Below, one piece after another: positions 35,939 to 48,600 of a stretch of 64,000 nt of DNA; the stretch's first letter is position 1; each line of letters starts with the position of its first letter. The notes below the pieces were generated by a model. The model saw only the letters and a list, made by a program, of their open reading frames with translations. It had not been told where the DNA came from and made no database searches. The DNA comes from Margaritispora aquatica. Taxonomy: Eukaryota; Ascomycota; Leotiomycetes; Helotiales; Discinellaceae. The position numbers and the translations under genes are program-made. The stretch lies in assembly GCA_007644065.1 (NCBI GenBank), contig VJWN01000008.1:746411-810410 (forward strand), written 5' to 3'.

Positions 35939-36421
35939 GGTTGCTGGGAAGAGAGTTCTTATGCTGGTGGGAGGTATAATATTGTAGAGAGCTTTGCGCT
36001 GCAACTTTTGGCTGTCTGGATCTGACCCGGGCGGCGACGTGCGGCGAAATTCAAGCCGCTAACTATAATGGGCAAGCGAGTTTTCACACTGAAAGTCTTT
36101 GGGGAATTTATCAAAACTGCTTTATGTACTGGGTAACTTTCTTTGACAAGTGTATTTCGTTCATTTGCTTCACGCATATGAAGTAACGAAAACATGGGTG
36201 CACAAAACTACTGCTTGGATGTGGAAAAAAAAAAAAATTCAATATGACTTCTGTTGTTCCTTGCAGACTGTCCGTCCCAAGCCTCACTCCCTGCATTGTC
36301 TTATCGTTTATCGGAAAGGTGGGGTAAGATTTTCCCATGCATTTCACCCCTCCGTGCCCTCCTAATCTCATTTACAGCATTTCCATCTGTAACCATATCT
36401 TGCAAAAGAACATCAACAATC
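35939..36421. promoter_or_regulatory. Divergent promoter, RKM4-like / KAE1
   Basis: About 480 bp between divergent starts of two translation-related genes. It holds an A13 tract at about 36225-36237, which often excludes nucleosomes. The in-frame AUGs upstream of the KAE1 start (from 36254) probably fall in its leader. Confidence 0.45.
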
Positions 36422-37471
36422 ATGATCGCCATTGGCCTCGAAGGCAGTGCCAACAAGCTTGGTGTTGGTATTATATCTCATCCACCAAACGGTAAACCTG
36501 CACAAATACTATCCAACATTAGGCACACATTCAATGCGCCTCCTGGTGAAGGTTTCCTACCCAAAGACACAGCGAAACACCATCGATCATGGGTAGTCAA
36601 ATTAGTCAAGCAGGCGATGATGGAGGCCGGGCTCGCTATCAGCGATATTGATTGTATCTGCTACACCAAAGGTCCGGGCATGGGCGCGCCTTTGAATAGT
36701 GTCGCGGTCGCAGCTCGGATGCTCTCACTGCTATGGGAGAAGGAGTTGGTTGGTGTCAATCATTGTGTCGGTCACATTGAGATGGGTCGAGAGATTACTG
36801 GAGCGCAGAATCCAGTGGTTTTGTACGTTAGTGGAGGGAATACGCAGGTCATCGCCTATGCTGAGCAACGCTATCGCATATTTGGGGAGGCACTAGATAT
36901 CGCAGTTGGGAATTGTCTCGATCGATTTGCAAGAACCCTCGAAATAAGCAACGATCCGGCGCCTGGATATAACATCGAACAACTAGCGAAAAATGGAAAG
37001 GTTCTGTTGGACCTCCCGTATGCGGTCAAGGGAATGGATTGCTCTTTCTCGGGAATACTAGGGGCTATCGATACATTAGCTGAGGCACTCAAATTGAATC
37101 CCGAGCAAAGAGATCCTATCACAGGGGAAATAATTACCACATCAGACCTATGCTTCAGTCTGCAAGAGACAGTCTATGCAATGCTAGTAGAGATAACAGA
37201 AAGAGCAATGTCCCATGTTGGAAGCAACCAAGTCTTGATTGTGGGTGGTGTGGGATGTAATGAAAGACTGCAGGAAATGATGGGGCTGATGGCGAAAGAT
37301 CGAGGTGGCAGTGTGTTCGCAACGGACGAGCGTTTCTGCATCGATAATGGTATTATGATCGCACAAGCTGGACTGCTGGCTTATGAAACTGGCTTCCGGA
37401 CCCCGTTGGAGGAGAGCACATGTACCCAACGATTCAGAACAGATGAAGTCTTTGTGAAATGGAGAGATTGA
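36422..37471 (+). CDS. KAE1: KEOPS subunit Kae1, tRNA N6-threonylcarbamoyladenosine transferase
   Basis: Transfers threonylcarbamoyl to A37 of ANN-decoding tRNAs within the KEOPS/EKC complex. Single exon of 349 residues from [18 protein letters not shown], matching the family start; the frame runs open further upstream to 36254, but that part lacks conservation. Hallmarks: metal-binding [10 protein letters not shown] (His-x3-His), the ASKHA phosphate loops YVSGGNTQV and [36 protein letters not shown] and [14 protein letters not shown], and the final metal Asp in [12 protein letters not shown]. The length is that of the cytosolic eukaryotic protein rather than mitochondrial Qri7. It converges with the following small membrane protein, with 71 bp between stops. 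Confidence 0.96.
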   Translation: MIAIGLEGSANKLGVGIISHPPNGKPAQILSNIRHTFNAPPGEGFLPKDTAKHHRSWVVKLVKQAMMEAGLAISDIDCICYTKGPGMGAPLNSVAVAARMLSLLWEKELVGVNHCVGHIEMGREITGAQNPVVLYVSGGNTQVIAYAEQRYRIFGEALDIAVGNCLDRFARTLEISNDPAPGYNIEQLAKNGKVLLDLPYAVKGMDCSFSGILGAIDTLAEALKLNPEQRDPITGEIITTSDLCFSLQETVYAMLVEITERAMSHVGSNQVLIVGGVGCNERLQEMMGLMAKDRGGSVFATDERFCIDNGIMIAQAGLLAYETGFRTPLEESTCTQRFRTDEVFVKWRD

Positions 37472-37542
37472 GGCTGTACAATTAAGCTACATTCTTCATT
37501 TCCAAGCTTGACTCTCGACTTTTCGGCTGCCTCGCCTGTTGT

Positions 37543-38109
37543 TCAGAGTATGTCGGAATCGTCGTCTTCTTCGAGAATTGTCTGTCCTAATATTCCACGC
37601 TCCCTCTTCAACCCCTTCCCGCCCTGCTCCAACCACTCGGCATACTTTTTCTCCATGGACCCATCACTTTTCCAGGCACCATCCTCATTTTTTGGCACGA
37701 CGTTTTGCCATGCCTCTTCAAACTTCCTCTTCTCTCTAGCTGCCCGGACTGAAGCTGCAGTACGACCTTTCACCTCTGGGGATGGGTTCAGGTTCAATAC
37801 AGAAACCAGAAGTGTCGACAATACATAGAGCAAACCGCCAGCAAAAATCCCGATGGCTGTCGCAGTCCCAAGGTAGATCAAAATTGTCTTGGAATTGGTC
37901 AGCAGAGTCCAAAAAAAGAGATTGGAATGAGGAATGAGGTGATGTACCTCAAGTTTAGCCAGCAATCTCACAGGAAGGAGGAGAGTTGACGTCGCAATAC
38001 GTCCCAAGTGAATGACTGGTGACAGGATGACCAACAGGCAATTGAATAAGAATTTGAAGGGCACTAAAATGTAATAACATATTGCGCCAATGGTAGAGAC
38101 CCAGGCCAT
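37543..38109 (-). CDS. Small conserved fungal membrane protein, function unknown
   Basis: Start MAWVSTIGAICYYILVPF; 188 residues as an unbroken frame. A 60-bp in-frame segment (37951-37892, GTACAT...CTGACCAATTCCAAG) looks like an intron with a branch site, and removing it (168 residues) joins AKLE directly to TILIYLGTATAIGI. Two hydrophobic regions at residues 5-45 and one at about 75-105 (GIFAGGLLYVLSTLLV) predict two or three membrane passes. A charged, probably cytosolic tail (REKRKFEEAWQNVVP, then EEDDDSDIL) follows. I recognise the general type from other filamentous fungi but know no function. Confidence 0.7.
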   Translation of the reverse strand: MAWVSTIGAICYYILVPFKFLFNCLLVILSPVIHLGRIATSTLLLPVRLLAKLEVHHLIPHSNLFFWTLLTNSKTILIYLGTATAIGIFAGGLLYVLSTLLVSVLNLNPSPEVKGRTAASVRAAREKRKFEEAWQNVVPKNEDGAWKSDGSMEKKYAEWLEQGGKGLKRERGILGQTILEEDDDSDIL

Positions 38110-38782
38110 ACTGCGTGATGGGGTTCACGATCTTGCTATTGATCTTAGACGTGCATGTTCTGTAGGCTATTGAGAATGGTTGTTTCTGTGCCACCTTAGA
38201 TAAGCGCTATACATCTATACATACTCATTTGCGTGTCTGTCATGCATGCGTTTCCTGTGATTTCGATGTGACGTTGATCCATAACCCCAAGGTATCAGCA
38301 TGCACGGACATCGTATGTGCTGAAGCTGGACCTGATCGAGGAATGGAAGGCAAAGCATGGATACGGAGGCTTAACGGAATGCGGGAAGTGCTGAATGTGG
38401 GGGTTCGACAGCCTGCAATGGGGGCCCAGGGCAATGATGGCGATCTCTGCCCCTCGTGGCCTGGACACAGCATTAGATTGCTTGAACATCGAAGCAGAAC
38501 ATCCACAGCTTCATATATTTCACCCAATATTAAAGCACAACTCCTAAAGTCCGAGCCGCAATCGAAGAAGCTGATCACTCCGACTATCCTACCTATCTAC
38601 ATCTTCCTGAACATCTGCTTCAGGCTGGCGACTTAGTGCCCATCTGCCAGCGTCTTGGTCCTTGGATCTTACCCACCCCAACCATCAACCCCCATTCCGT
38701 TCTCCATTACGACAATCAATGATGTGTAAGAGGAATACCTTTTGAATCACACGACCACAACTAGAACGCCATTTCTGTCAAC
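38110..38782. promoter_or_regulatory. Divergent intergenic region, small membrane protein / AMPK beta
   Basis: About 670 bp with only short frames. It carries both promoters; the AMPK beta side shows a CAACCATCAACC-type leader around 38680-38780. Confidence 0.4.
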
Positions 38783-40394
38783 ATGGGCAATAACCCCTCT
38801 TCTGCGAACGCTCGTTCGCCAAGCTCTGCATCGGGTTCTTCTGCGAGCCATGAATCTCCTTCTACTACCAAACCGTCTTCAACACGTCGAGATCCTCGCA
38901 ACTTGATTCAAGCCCAGCGAGCTCCTGCAGAGGCCTCTTTGGCTCAGGCTCGTGGAACCACCAGCAACATAGGCAGCACGACAGGACATCGTATAAGCAA
39001 ATCTACTTCTCAGTCTCAACCACAAGCACAAGCGCGTGGACAGGCACAGGGACATTCCTATTCGCAGTCGCAATCGCATCCTCCAACCGCACAACTCCGA
39101 TATCCTTCCCCCAGTCAGAGCCTCAGTGATCCCTCCGCCGCCATCCACAAAAGCAGCGAATTGCAGATGGGCGCACAACATTCGAGAGAGGAGCAGAAGG
39201 TTGATACGAGAGATCAAAGAAGTAAACCGGTGGACGTTCCAGCTCCCAACGCCAATTTTGACTCGTCCTCAATTCGATCATATTCACAGTCCATTGAACC
39301 TTCAGGACCTCCTCTCCTCCAAGACATGTCATATCACCTTACTCGACCTCCGAGGTTACCACTTCCTATCGAGGAGGAAGTTCATACACCAGGATCGCCT
39401 ATCATAGCCCCAGCCGATGTTGGTGCGCCTCTCGAGGAGATCGAGTCTCTTGAGAATGACGTTCTCCCTCGAAGGTCGTCAGCGCTCAGTAATACCACAA
39501 TTGATGAGGAAGATGCAGATGAACTGCAGGTAGACAAGTCAGGCACAACGGTTCCAGTGGTGTTCGAATGGAGAAAAGGAGGCGACAAAGTTTACGTGAC
39601 TGGAACGATATTTCAATGGAATAGGAAGCACCGACTTAATCCAGTGTAAGCCGTTACTCTCTCGAATTTTCAGTTGCTTGTCAAATTGCTAACATTTTAA
39701 AGTAATGGAAATCCTGATCTGCTGAGATGTATTGCTCATGTGCGCCCTGGCACTCATCACATCAGGTTTATTGTCGATGGAGTAATGTCAGTTTCGACTG
39801 AGCTCCCAACTACAGTCGATTTTGGTAATAATCTTGTGAACTATATTGAAGTCAGTGCGGATGACTTACCCCAAGTCGAGCCGATCACCAAGCAGGATAT
39901 AGAAGGAACTCCAATAATTGGTGCCCCTGAGCAAGCCCAAGCTAAAGCGGCTAATGAGGAAACGAGTGCATCTGATCAAGCCAAGGCGGCTCCAAGAACC
40001 AAAGCAGTACTCCCACAGGGACGATATACTTCAGAAGTTCCACAATACCTACTGGACTTGGACAAAGCGGAAGAATCCACTGCGTACAAGTATGCTGCCC
40101 TTGCGATTGAGAAGCTCCCAACTCCCCCTAGTCTCCCAGGATTCCTTGGAAAGCCAATATTGAATGCTGCAACTCCAATGAAGGATGATAACAGTGTCTT
40201 GACGATGCCCAACCACACTGTTTTGAATCATCTTGGAACTAGCAGCATTAAAAACAACGTCCTTGCTGTTTCTGTAACTACAAGATACAGGAAGAAGGTA
40301 AGCTTGTCACCATCCATTTGAGATTTGGGAAACTTGCTAAATTCCGTGGCAGTATGTTACAACTATCATGTATAAGCCTACTGGTGATGATTGA
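38783..40394 (+). CDS. AMPK/SNF1 complex beta subunit
   Basis: Scaffold that joins the Snf1 kinase and gamma subunit and sets complex location in glucose signalling; counterpart of yeast Gal83/Sip1/Sip2. Three exons, 38783-39645, 39703-40297 and 40353-40394; 499 residues. MGNNPSS is an N-myristoylation motif. Residues to about 265 are disordered, Ser/Gln-rich. The CBM48 glycogen-binding domain begins VPVVFEWRKGGDKVYVTGTI and continues FQWNRKHRLNPVNGNPDL and GTHHIRFIVDGVM. The C-terminal ASC domain follows with EVPQYLLDLDKAEES, the conserved LPTPPSLPGFL, MPNHTVLNHLGTSSIKNN and VLAVSVTTRYRKKYVTTIMYKP. The last exon is 42 nt. Confidence 0.94.
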
Positions 40395-40959
40395 AAAATT
40401 GTCGAGGGCAAAGAAGACATAGTTGCCTGCACTCGGAAGCGCGCTTTACCGTAGGTTAGCGATGGAGATTGGTCACACCCCTCGCATTCTTCTCCAATTT
40501 CAGAAGCCTTGCTTAGACAAGATCAGAGATTCTTTGGTTTCTCGGGGAAATAGATATCTGATGCTACATGGAATGTTCCTTGGGGGACAATTAGATAGAG
40601 ATACAGTCTGATGTAAGATGAATCCCTTCTGGGGATTACACAACTCTTGCAAAATCTTGACTTTCCCAATAGACAAGCTAGAAAATTGCATCCACGATGT
40701 AGCGATTTCCCTTGCATATATCTGTCCATGAGGCTTTTGGTAGCCACGTTTAGATCAATGAACCTCATTTACTAAAGACCATGGCTTATGTTCTTTTGCC
40801 GTGTTATAAAGTGTGTTCACGTAGATGAGTTTTATTCGCTACAGGTCTAGATCATTCTGCTTTTCACATCCCTCACTGAGGCAATTTTTAAGACTAGTCC
40901 CCGATACAATTAAAACCGATGAACTCGTCAAACCGAGTCTCATTCCGTGACAAAAAATA
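40395..40959. other. Intergenic between convergent AMPK beta and P450 genes
   Basis: About 565 bp of 3' flanking sequence. No gene or repeat of note. Confidence 0.4.
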
Positions 40960-43132
40960 TCACTTGTTCTCTTCGCTTCCCCACTGAAATTCTCTCCTTC
41001 GGATCCTGACCCTCGTCTCCCCAACTGGCTTTGCAATACTCCCTCTCCCATGCATAGCTGGGACCACCCACCCTCTTACCCCATCTACCGGCTTGATCTC
41101 GTAGTACACCAACACACCAGCTACAAGTGCCATACATCCAGTCTCGGCCAACAAACGCCCTTGACACATGCTTGTTCCCACACCATATGGATGGATATCT
41201 TTCGTATCGACAACGTGCGTGCCATCGGCTTGTGGAACTAGAAAGCGATCGGGATCGAACTTCTCTGGCTCGGGAAAGTAGCTCGGCGAACGCATGTGCA
41301 GAGCATGTGGCGCAGTGACATACTCTCCTTTCTTGACGGCGAACGAGGGCGCATTTGGCTCGTCGGAGCCAGACGAGATGGAGGTGTCGGTTTGGACTAA
41401 GCGAGTTGTGTATGCGGCGCTTGTAAGGCGCAGGGTTTCGAGGTAGCAGGCTTTGAGGATGGGGCATTTGGTACTAAGTTCTTGATGTGAGATGCTGAGT
41501 TTGGGTGCTTCGGAGAAAGAGCCGATTGAGATGGGCTCGGAGATTGTTACATAGGGCGCGATTTCGGCGAGGATCTTGGGGAGGAGGGAGGGCTTAGAAA
41601 GGATCTGGAGTGTTGTCCAGTAAGCAAGCATGTTGTATTTTGCCGTGAGGGACCAGACAATCTGTAATTGTTAGTTTCGGCGAACAATGAGGATGAAGGG
41701 ATGCTTACACTAGTATCTGCTCTTTCTTTTACATCGAAATTGCCTTCTGCATGACGAGTATATTAGTGAGGTGTTAAGGTTGAGATTATGTTGTTTATCT
41801 TTACCTCTGTACGTCTTGTTTCTTTCCAACATCAGCTCACTGACATCGTCCAAATCACCCCAAGTGGAGTCCAAATCTTCACACTTAGCAAGTGCATCCA
41901 GAGCTCTCTGATAATCATCCATGCACCTCCACACCTTTTGTCTAGCCAAATGAGCCTGTACGCTCTTCGCCCACGGGAACCAAGATGGCACTCCCATGAG
42001 AAAGAACCACATGCCTTCATCCATATCATAGACTTCATGCAGGATATCGGGGTACTTTTCTAACAGCGCATGTCCGAAGATTGCAGGTACCAAGGCATTG
42101 CCCATCATGTCGCGCAGCAGAGACATGAGGTTGATTTCAGTCTCGGAGTTAGAGATGAAGCAAGAATCAGCGCGTCGCTCCCATGGTTGCATGTCGATGT
42201 CTGTGTCCAGAAAGGAGATCATCTGGGGAATGTTGAGTTCTATTTGTCTGGTTACAGAGTGAGTGATGTTGGTCAGTGCTGGCTCCTGGAGGAGGTGAGT
42301 GGTGAGATGTTTTGTCAGTTTCTGAGGAGTTAGTTACATGAGACTAAATAAGCGAGCAGACTAGACGTACAGCTTCGTGTTTTTGATATTTAGGTAGACT
42401 GCTTTTAGGGATGCCAAAGAACTGGTGAAATCAGCAAAATTCTTGAAATTAGTGAGAACTCAAAGACCTTCTGTGCTATTTCTACGTCAATAGACTCATG
42501 GGAAAGAGTCGTTTGGCCATGTTGCATAACGCTAGAGACTGTCAATGAAATGCCACTATGAACCATGAAAGCATTGTGAGCACATACTTCTCCACCAACT
42601 TTGGATCAGAGACTACCCAAGGATTAGTACAAGAACTTTGGAAATGGATGTAGAGTGAAGCTTCATGAGGACTGACTTATGTTATGTATCCTGCCACCGA
42701 GGTATAAAGCAAAGACACCATTTGGACTTTTATCCCTGATTCAAGATTAACTTTCTCACTACTTATATTGATCTGAAAACATACCTCAATCTGCTCATGA
42801 ACGCCAACGGCTCCAAAAATCTATACAATCATCAACAAGCTTTTTCAGAAATAGCATACCAAACAAAAGTCGGCTCACATTTGATATCCATGTCCGACGA
42901 AGACTAGCCAATACGGCGGCAGCCAAACACTCTTCTCATTCTTGACCTTAGCCTGTTGTACCGATGGCCGTCCGCTTAGAAGACGAGTCGCAATGAATAT
43001 GAGCACAGGAAGTGAAAGGAAAGTTATGCTGAACTGAGAAGGAGAAGCGAGGAAGGCTTGCCAAGCATTTGAAAGCAAGCTGGGGGCGGTGAGATTGTTG
43101 TTCGAGGCTGGGCTGTAGAAATCGTCCTCCAT
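40960..43132 (-). CDS. Cytochrome P450 monooxygenase
   Basis: Haem-thiolate oxygenase anchored in the ER; substrate unknown. Nine exons, all phase-consistent: 43132..42879, 42820..42785, 42735..42677, 42612..42588, 42531..42468, 42421..42371, 42321..41805, 41746..41709 and 41661..40960; 581 residues. A hydrophobic anchor (SITFLSLPVLIFIATRLL) is followed by WLPPYWLVFVGHGYQIFLEP and a short exon ladder typical of this family. The K-helix ETLRL, the PERF-like FDPDRF and the haem loop HPYGVGTSMCQGRLLAE with its Cys ligand are intact. The usual Phe of FxxGxxxCxG is Tyr here. The overall style resembles fungal CYP7/CYP8-like (sterol or prostacyclin-synthase-like) P450s, a weak assignment. No cluster partners lie beside it. 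Confidence 0.9.
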
Positions 43133-43443
43133 GCTGACAGTTTTGATTTCAATCAAGTCCAGGCACCTTAGCTAGCATGAGGGTTAGGAGTCTTCGCTAT
43201 CGATTTGACGTATTCATGTCTGTTGAGTTGGAAGTGGTCACGGTAGATGCTGACCACCTGAGATTTGGTGGTTGGTGCGGCCGCAGATGTTCTCACCTCG
43301 AGAAACATATCTTCAAGCTCAAGATATCCCATGAAATCTAAACACATCAAAGTTTTGAGAACAGCCATTACTAAGTATTTGTCTAACTGCTAGAACTACG
43401 CAATTCTTTGATTTCAGAGGGAAAACGCCAAGAAACCTTCATA
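43133..43443. promoter_or_regulatory. Divergent promoter, P450 / HAM1
   Basis: About 310 bp between divergent starts. A 66-codon minus frame at 43168-43368 lies inside it and is not supported as a gene. Confidence 0.4.
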
Positions 43444-44277
43444 ATGGCACCAAAAACTCTCAATTTCATCACCGGCAACAAGAACAAACTCCTAGAAGTT
43501 AAGGCCATATTGGGAGATACGGTTGACCTCCAAAGCAAATCTATAGACCTTCCAGAGCTCCAAGGCACCATTGAGGAGATATCTTTGGATAAATGCAGAA
43601 GAGCTGCTGAAGCTGTAGGGTCTCTCTCATATCCTACCCCACCTCCCACCTCAACTAACATCAAAATAGGTTCAAGGACCGGTTCTGGTTGAAGATACAT
43701 GTCTTTCATTTAATGCTATGGGAGAATTGCCTGGACCATATATGTATGTCAAGTTACACTAAATTTAAAGATTATGGAGAAAAAATTCATTCATTGACTT
43801 TTATTTAGCAAGTGGTTCCTGCAAACACTTAGCCTTGACGGTTTGAACAAGATGCTTGCTGGCTTCGAAGACAAGTCTGCCCAAGCCATCTGCACATTTG
43901 CTTATTGTGAAGGACCTGGCCACGAACCCATCATATTTCAAGGCCGAACGAATGTAAGCCCTATGTCCATCTTCACTTCCTTGCCCGTTGCATGCTGACC
44001 AGCTCCAGGGCAAGATAGTACCAGCAAGAGGGCCAACGAATTTCGGTATGTAGACTCAAGTTTTGATGCATGGCTGAGGCTGCTGCTAATATCGACAGGT
44101 TGGGATCCAGTATTCGAGTACGAGGGCCAGACGTAAGTCCAATGAGCGAATCCCGCCACCCTCCTTTCATAAGCTGACTGTGACAGCTACGCTGAGATGG
44201 AGAAAGTTGAGAAGAACAAGATCTCCCATCGATTCCTCGCCTTGGACAAGCTCAAGACCTGGCTGAAAGAGTCGTGA
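43444..44277 (+). CDS. HAM1: Inosine triphosphate pyrophosphatase (Ham1/ITPA)
   Basis: Hydrolyses ITP, dITP and XTP to monophosphates and so keeps deaminated purines out of DNA and RNA. Six exons, 43444-43614, 43670-43743, 43809-43953, 44009-44045, 44099-44132 and 44187-44277; 183 residues, the family norm. The start [18 protein letters not shown] carries the nucleotide-binding TGNxx[26 protein letters not shown] contains the catalytic acidic loop, followed by [24 protein letters not shown] and [12 protein letters not shown]. Exons 4 and 5 are only 37 and 34 nt. It converges on FAP7 with 52 bp between stop codons. Confidence 0.96.
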
Positions 44278-44329
44278 TCATAGAAAACTGTCATAGATTC
44301 TAGAAGATACCCGATAGAAGCATATAACT

Positions 44330-45028
44330 TTATTGAGCGGCAGCAGCAGCACCATGATCCTTCCTCCACTGCTTCAACCACGCCTCAATTCTCTCAATGT
44401 TGCTCTCCGTCTCGTCAGGTGTATTGCTCGTAAGTTCGACTATGATCTCCTCATCGTATGAGTCGCGCGCCTCTTGTAGCAGAACCTCCATGATCTCCGA
44501 GTCCAAGTTTTCTTGGAGCTTATTTTCGGGGTAGTTTCTGCTCGAGACAAGAACTTGTTATCCTTTGCGCTCTAGAGTACAGAAAGTAGAAAGTACTTGT
44601 TGAAGCTTACCTTGCTTTTAATCGATCGTACAGGAGTGTGGAATCGACGCGCAAGACAACTACGAGGTCAATCCAGCTTTTTGGAAAGAGGTCGCATGCG
44701 TGCCAGTCAATGATATATCCTCCAAGTTTGACCTCGTCCTCTATTGAATCCAATAACTGCGAATTCCTCATTAGCACTGCTATCCTTTATTCCTTTCTAG
44801 CCAGAAATTCCTTAAACAACCCCGTCGAGCAAGAATATCTCCTACCTTGTCTTCATCTACAATCCATGACTTGAATTCCTCGTCAAATCCATCATGACAA
44901 CCCCGCTGCTTGACGATGTCGTTAATAGAGAGATGCTTGAGACCAGTGTTCTGTGCAAGAATTTCGCAATGAGTTGTTTTGCCGGCCCCTGGCGTGCCAG
45001 TCACAATTATGTTTGGCTGACTCCTCAT
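44330..45028 (-). CDS. FAP7: Adenylate kinase isoenzyme 6 homologue Fap7
   Basis: Atypical nuclear adenylate kinase/ATPase that, with Rps14, is needed for late 18S rRNA maturation. Three exons, 45028..44846, 44756..44611 and 44537..44330; 178 residues. Starts MRSQPNIIVTGTPGAGKTTH with a Walker A (GTPGAGKT). HLSINDIVKQRGCHDGFDEE matches the AK6 NMP-binding region. The Walker B/lid region reads GGYIIDWHACDLFPKSWIDL, then VVVLRVDSTLLYDRLKARNYPENKLQENLDSEIM, the family hallmark. The tail ends in HGAAAAQ. Confidence 0.96.
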
Positions 45029-45635
45029 CTTTTCCTTTGCGAGTAATTACATTTAGAAGTCTTATACATCGCTATCATAACTCAAAAAAATATCAGGCCA
45101 GTCTTATCGATAAGGGTCACGAGCGACCTCACATGACTGCCCCTCCGTCTTCGGCTTCCACTTAAGTACCCTCTTCTTTACCAGCAGAAGGTACTTTCTC
45201 CAATAAAGACCTCTAGGGAAAATTGATGTGTTTTGAGTGTGATACCACAAAGGTTTTCATTCATGACATCAATGGAGTATTAATGTCTCTCTATCCCATG
45301 TACACGTCGAGCGTGTGCGTGGAACCTTTCGCCAAGTGAAGCTTCTCTCACCCGCCCATATTCCTAAATAGCATCTCAACGCCAACGACGAGAAAATATC
45401 ATCTTTACAATGCACTAAATGCCGCTCCCGTTCGCAGCCCATCAATAAGTAAAAGGTTCCCACGTAAAGCATGCGATGTACGCTAACAACTAAAGACCAG
45501 GCATTCTTATACAAAAGGCCGGCAAGCCAACAGCAGCAGATCTCCTTCCAACACAGATGCAGGAGAAAATGGTACAAAAGAAGTGAAATGCATGCTAATT
45601 AGTTGCATGCTTAGCTCAAAAGGATCCTAGGGTGT
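45029..45635. other. Intergenic between FAP7 start and myosin V end
   Basis: About 600 bp with the FAP7 promoter and the myosin 3' region. A 102-codon minus frame (45269-45577) is not supported by any recognisable sequence. Confidence 0.4.
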
Positions 45636-48600
45636 TCAAGCACCATTCGGATCACTGTCTGTGAGGTCGTTGTTCTCATCAAGAGGATAATCGAGCTTCT
45701 CTTGTTGAGCAATAGCCTGGGCGGAGACAATCTCCGCAAGTCGCTTCAGTCGTGGAGTCTGGAGCCCTGGTATGGTATTAGTAACAATCGAATAAACAAG
45801 GTTATAGTGGTATCTTACATGATGGGGTATATGTCTCCAACGCCGTAATCACACGAGGCTCAGCGATTTCGTATGGTCCACTATCGTCCATGTCAACAGC
45901 AGTAAGCAAGAGGACGTCGCTCTTCTCTGTGACACGGGAGGCTACGGCCTTCATGATCTCGCCGTTAATTGGTTGTTCGTAATCGGCCACGAGATACTGG
46001 TTCAAGAGTTTTTGGATCTGGTTTGGTGACAGCATCCAGCAAATGTCCTGGATGATCTCAATATCATTCAAGGTAGCTTTCTTCAGCTGGAGAAGTTTGG
46101 TGGCCTGCATAAGATGCTCAAGCTGAAGAGTTCCCTCGGGCATGTCGTGGCTCTTGCACCATTCTTCGATGCGAGTAATGTTATAGTTGATTTGAAGCCC
46201 ACGCTTCCAAGAAAGGAAATTCCGTCGCATCAGCAAGTCGTTGAATGCGGTGACACCTACCAGTCTTAGGAGTTCGGTTACTGTCTGGGTGATGATTGAA
46301 TCCTCCAGGTAATATGCTTTCATGGCCTTGAAAACATTGTTAAGCAGACTCAATAGATTATCCATGCTGAAAGCCGGTGCTGAATTGCTCTGAAGAAGTT
46401 TACCCAAAAACCTGTTACTCTCATTGGTCACGAATCCTGGGAGGGATTGAGACTCGATAATGGCTGGAATGATCATCTTTTGAAGCTTCTTCTTGAGAAC
46501 CTTCATCCAAGTGTGATAGATATTGAACTCCAGGCTTTCAAGATCGTGCTTGACGATTTCCAGAAGACGATCGTACTCGTAATTATCGGTCTTTTGCGCC
46601 TCGTACCAATCCTCCGCGAGGAAGACAAAAGAGAGCATCTCGTGTACATTGGAGAGCCAGAAGGCACCGGGGTTAATGGCTTCTTCGCCATCGTGCTGCA
46701 TGACCTCCTGTTGGATTGATTGCATGACGTTTGCAAGAAACCTCTCAGACTCTTTGACAAATCCGTTGTTCCACATCTCGGACGTGACCAAATTGATGAG
46801 ATATGAAGGGAACAACACCTCCTTATCTGTTGGTGGTGGTGTGCTCCCAGGGGTGGGAATTTTCAAATTGCGAATCAAACCCATAGTGACCTCATCGTTG
46901 AGACCATCCTCATCGGCGAGAAGGTTTTCAAGCTCAAATTCGATGTTGTCAACACCTGGAGCAAAGTTCGATCCTGGAAGTGCTGGGCGATGAACAGTGC
47001 TTTGAACTGCCATAGACACAGGTCGAGGGTTATATGCTCCACTAAATCGATCAATCTCGCGTGGTTCTGCGCCAGCACTGCGCCTCTTGGGCTTCTTAGA
47101 CGAGACTAGGTTGATAAGGCCGTTTGATGGCTGCAAGATCGATGCGCCATTCGCAAGTTCGCCATTTGTTGGCATAATCGGCACGACACGCCTGGCAACC
47201 TCCAACTGATCTTGCAAATCAAGTAGTTGTTGCTTGAGCGCATCTTTTTCGGCTTCATGCGAGGCACTGTGTCGTTTTGTCTCCTCGAGCTCGACAGTTG
47301 ACAGCCGTAGACTCTCGCGAAGTTCTTTCTCCTCTTCTTGAAGACGTTTCATGTTGGCCGATGATTCATCGTAGTTCTGTTGCAGCTTCTTCATCTCTTC
47401 CTCCATCGCTGATAGTCGGGCCGCGGTTATACCAGCTTGATTCGCCTCTCCTTGCAATTCCTTCGAGCGAGTTTCCAAAGCATTATGTCTTGTCTTCCAC
47501 GACTTGATCTGATTCTCGTAATTCTCCACCTGGCTTTGCAGAGTCTTGTTTTGATTTTTCATGGTACCAAGGGACTGGGTAAGTTCCACAACCTTGTTCT
47601 CAAGCTTGTAGGAAATCTGTTTAAGATCACGTGCTTCTTCGCGAACCTTCTTGTAACCCTTTCTTGCACTCTTACCACGCCACAAGCTCTGGATAATGAC
47701 CACTTTCTTTCTGTATTGGCGCCAGCTCTTCATTTGCTGTCTTGACCTCCAGACTCTCTGGATCAGAACGGCAGCATTGCCCAGACGAGTATTCATGATT
47801 TCTCTGCGACGCAGGAAACCCTTGGCAGCAGCTTGTGCAAGAATAATATTGTTACGGATGGCAGTGAAAGCCTTCCGCTCTTTTTGACCACGCCACACTC
47901 TCTGAATCGTTGTTGCAGCTTTGATCCTGCGTGTTTCTTGCGCATGCTTTCGGGACAGGTGGGCTCTCGAGTAGGACTGAAAGAGGAGAATGGCGTTTCT
48001 TGCATCGAGGTATTTGCGGCGATAGTATTTGGCCTTCAGATTCTTCTGAATCATGATCGCGCAATCATTGAGCCTATTTGTCCGCAGGTTCTCTAAAAAT
48101 GCCAGCATTCCAGCACGGAAAAAGATTTTTGTTAAACCCATCTGGTATTTGTCCAGTCCTTGGCCACTGCTCGTACCCAGCGCTCCGGTGAGAATCTTGT
48201 TGGCCATATCCCGAATCTCTGACGTCCAAAGAGAGGATGGAACCAGCATGTAGTATCTCAGCGCAAACTCTTCATAAGTCCATCGTGTTGGGTATCCAGC
48301 GCAACTGATTCTGACGGTCTCAAGTACACCACAAGCCCGAAGCTGACTTAGCACCATTGGCCCTTCAAATACCCATGACTCCTTGCTTTCGTTGGGCTTG
48401 ATGCAACGGATATAATGCACATCCGTGTTATTGATAGTATGCATGAGCTCGATCAGCGAGGATTTGAAGATTCCACCTAGGGTTGGCTTCCTGTTAACTG
48501 CGACTCCTATCCTACGTCCTGTAGACGGTTTGACAGCTGCTGATGAAGCGGAAGCACTGTCCTTTTCCCTCACGGCAGAAGCAGCATCAAGGACGTGACC

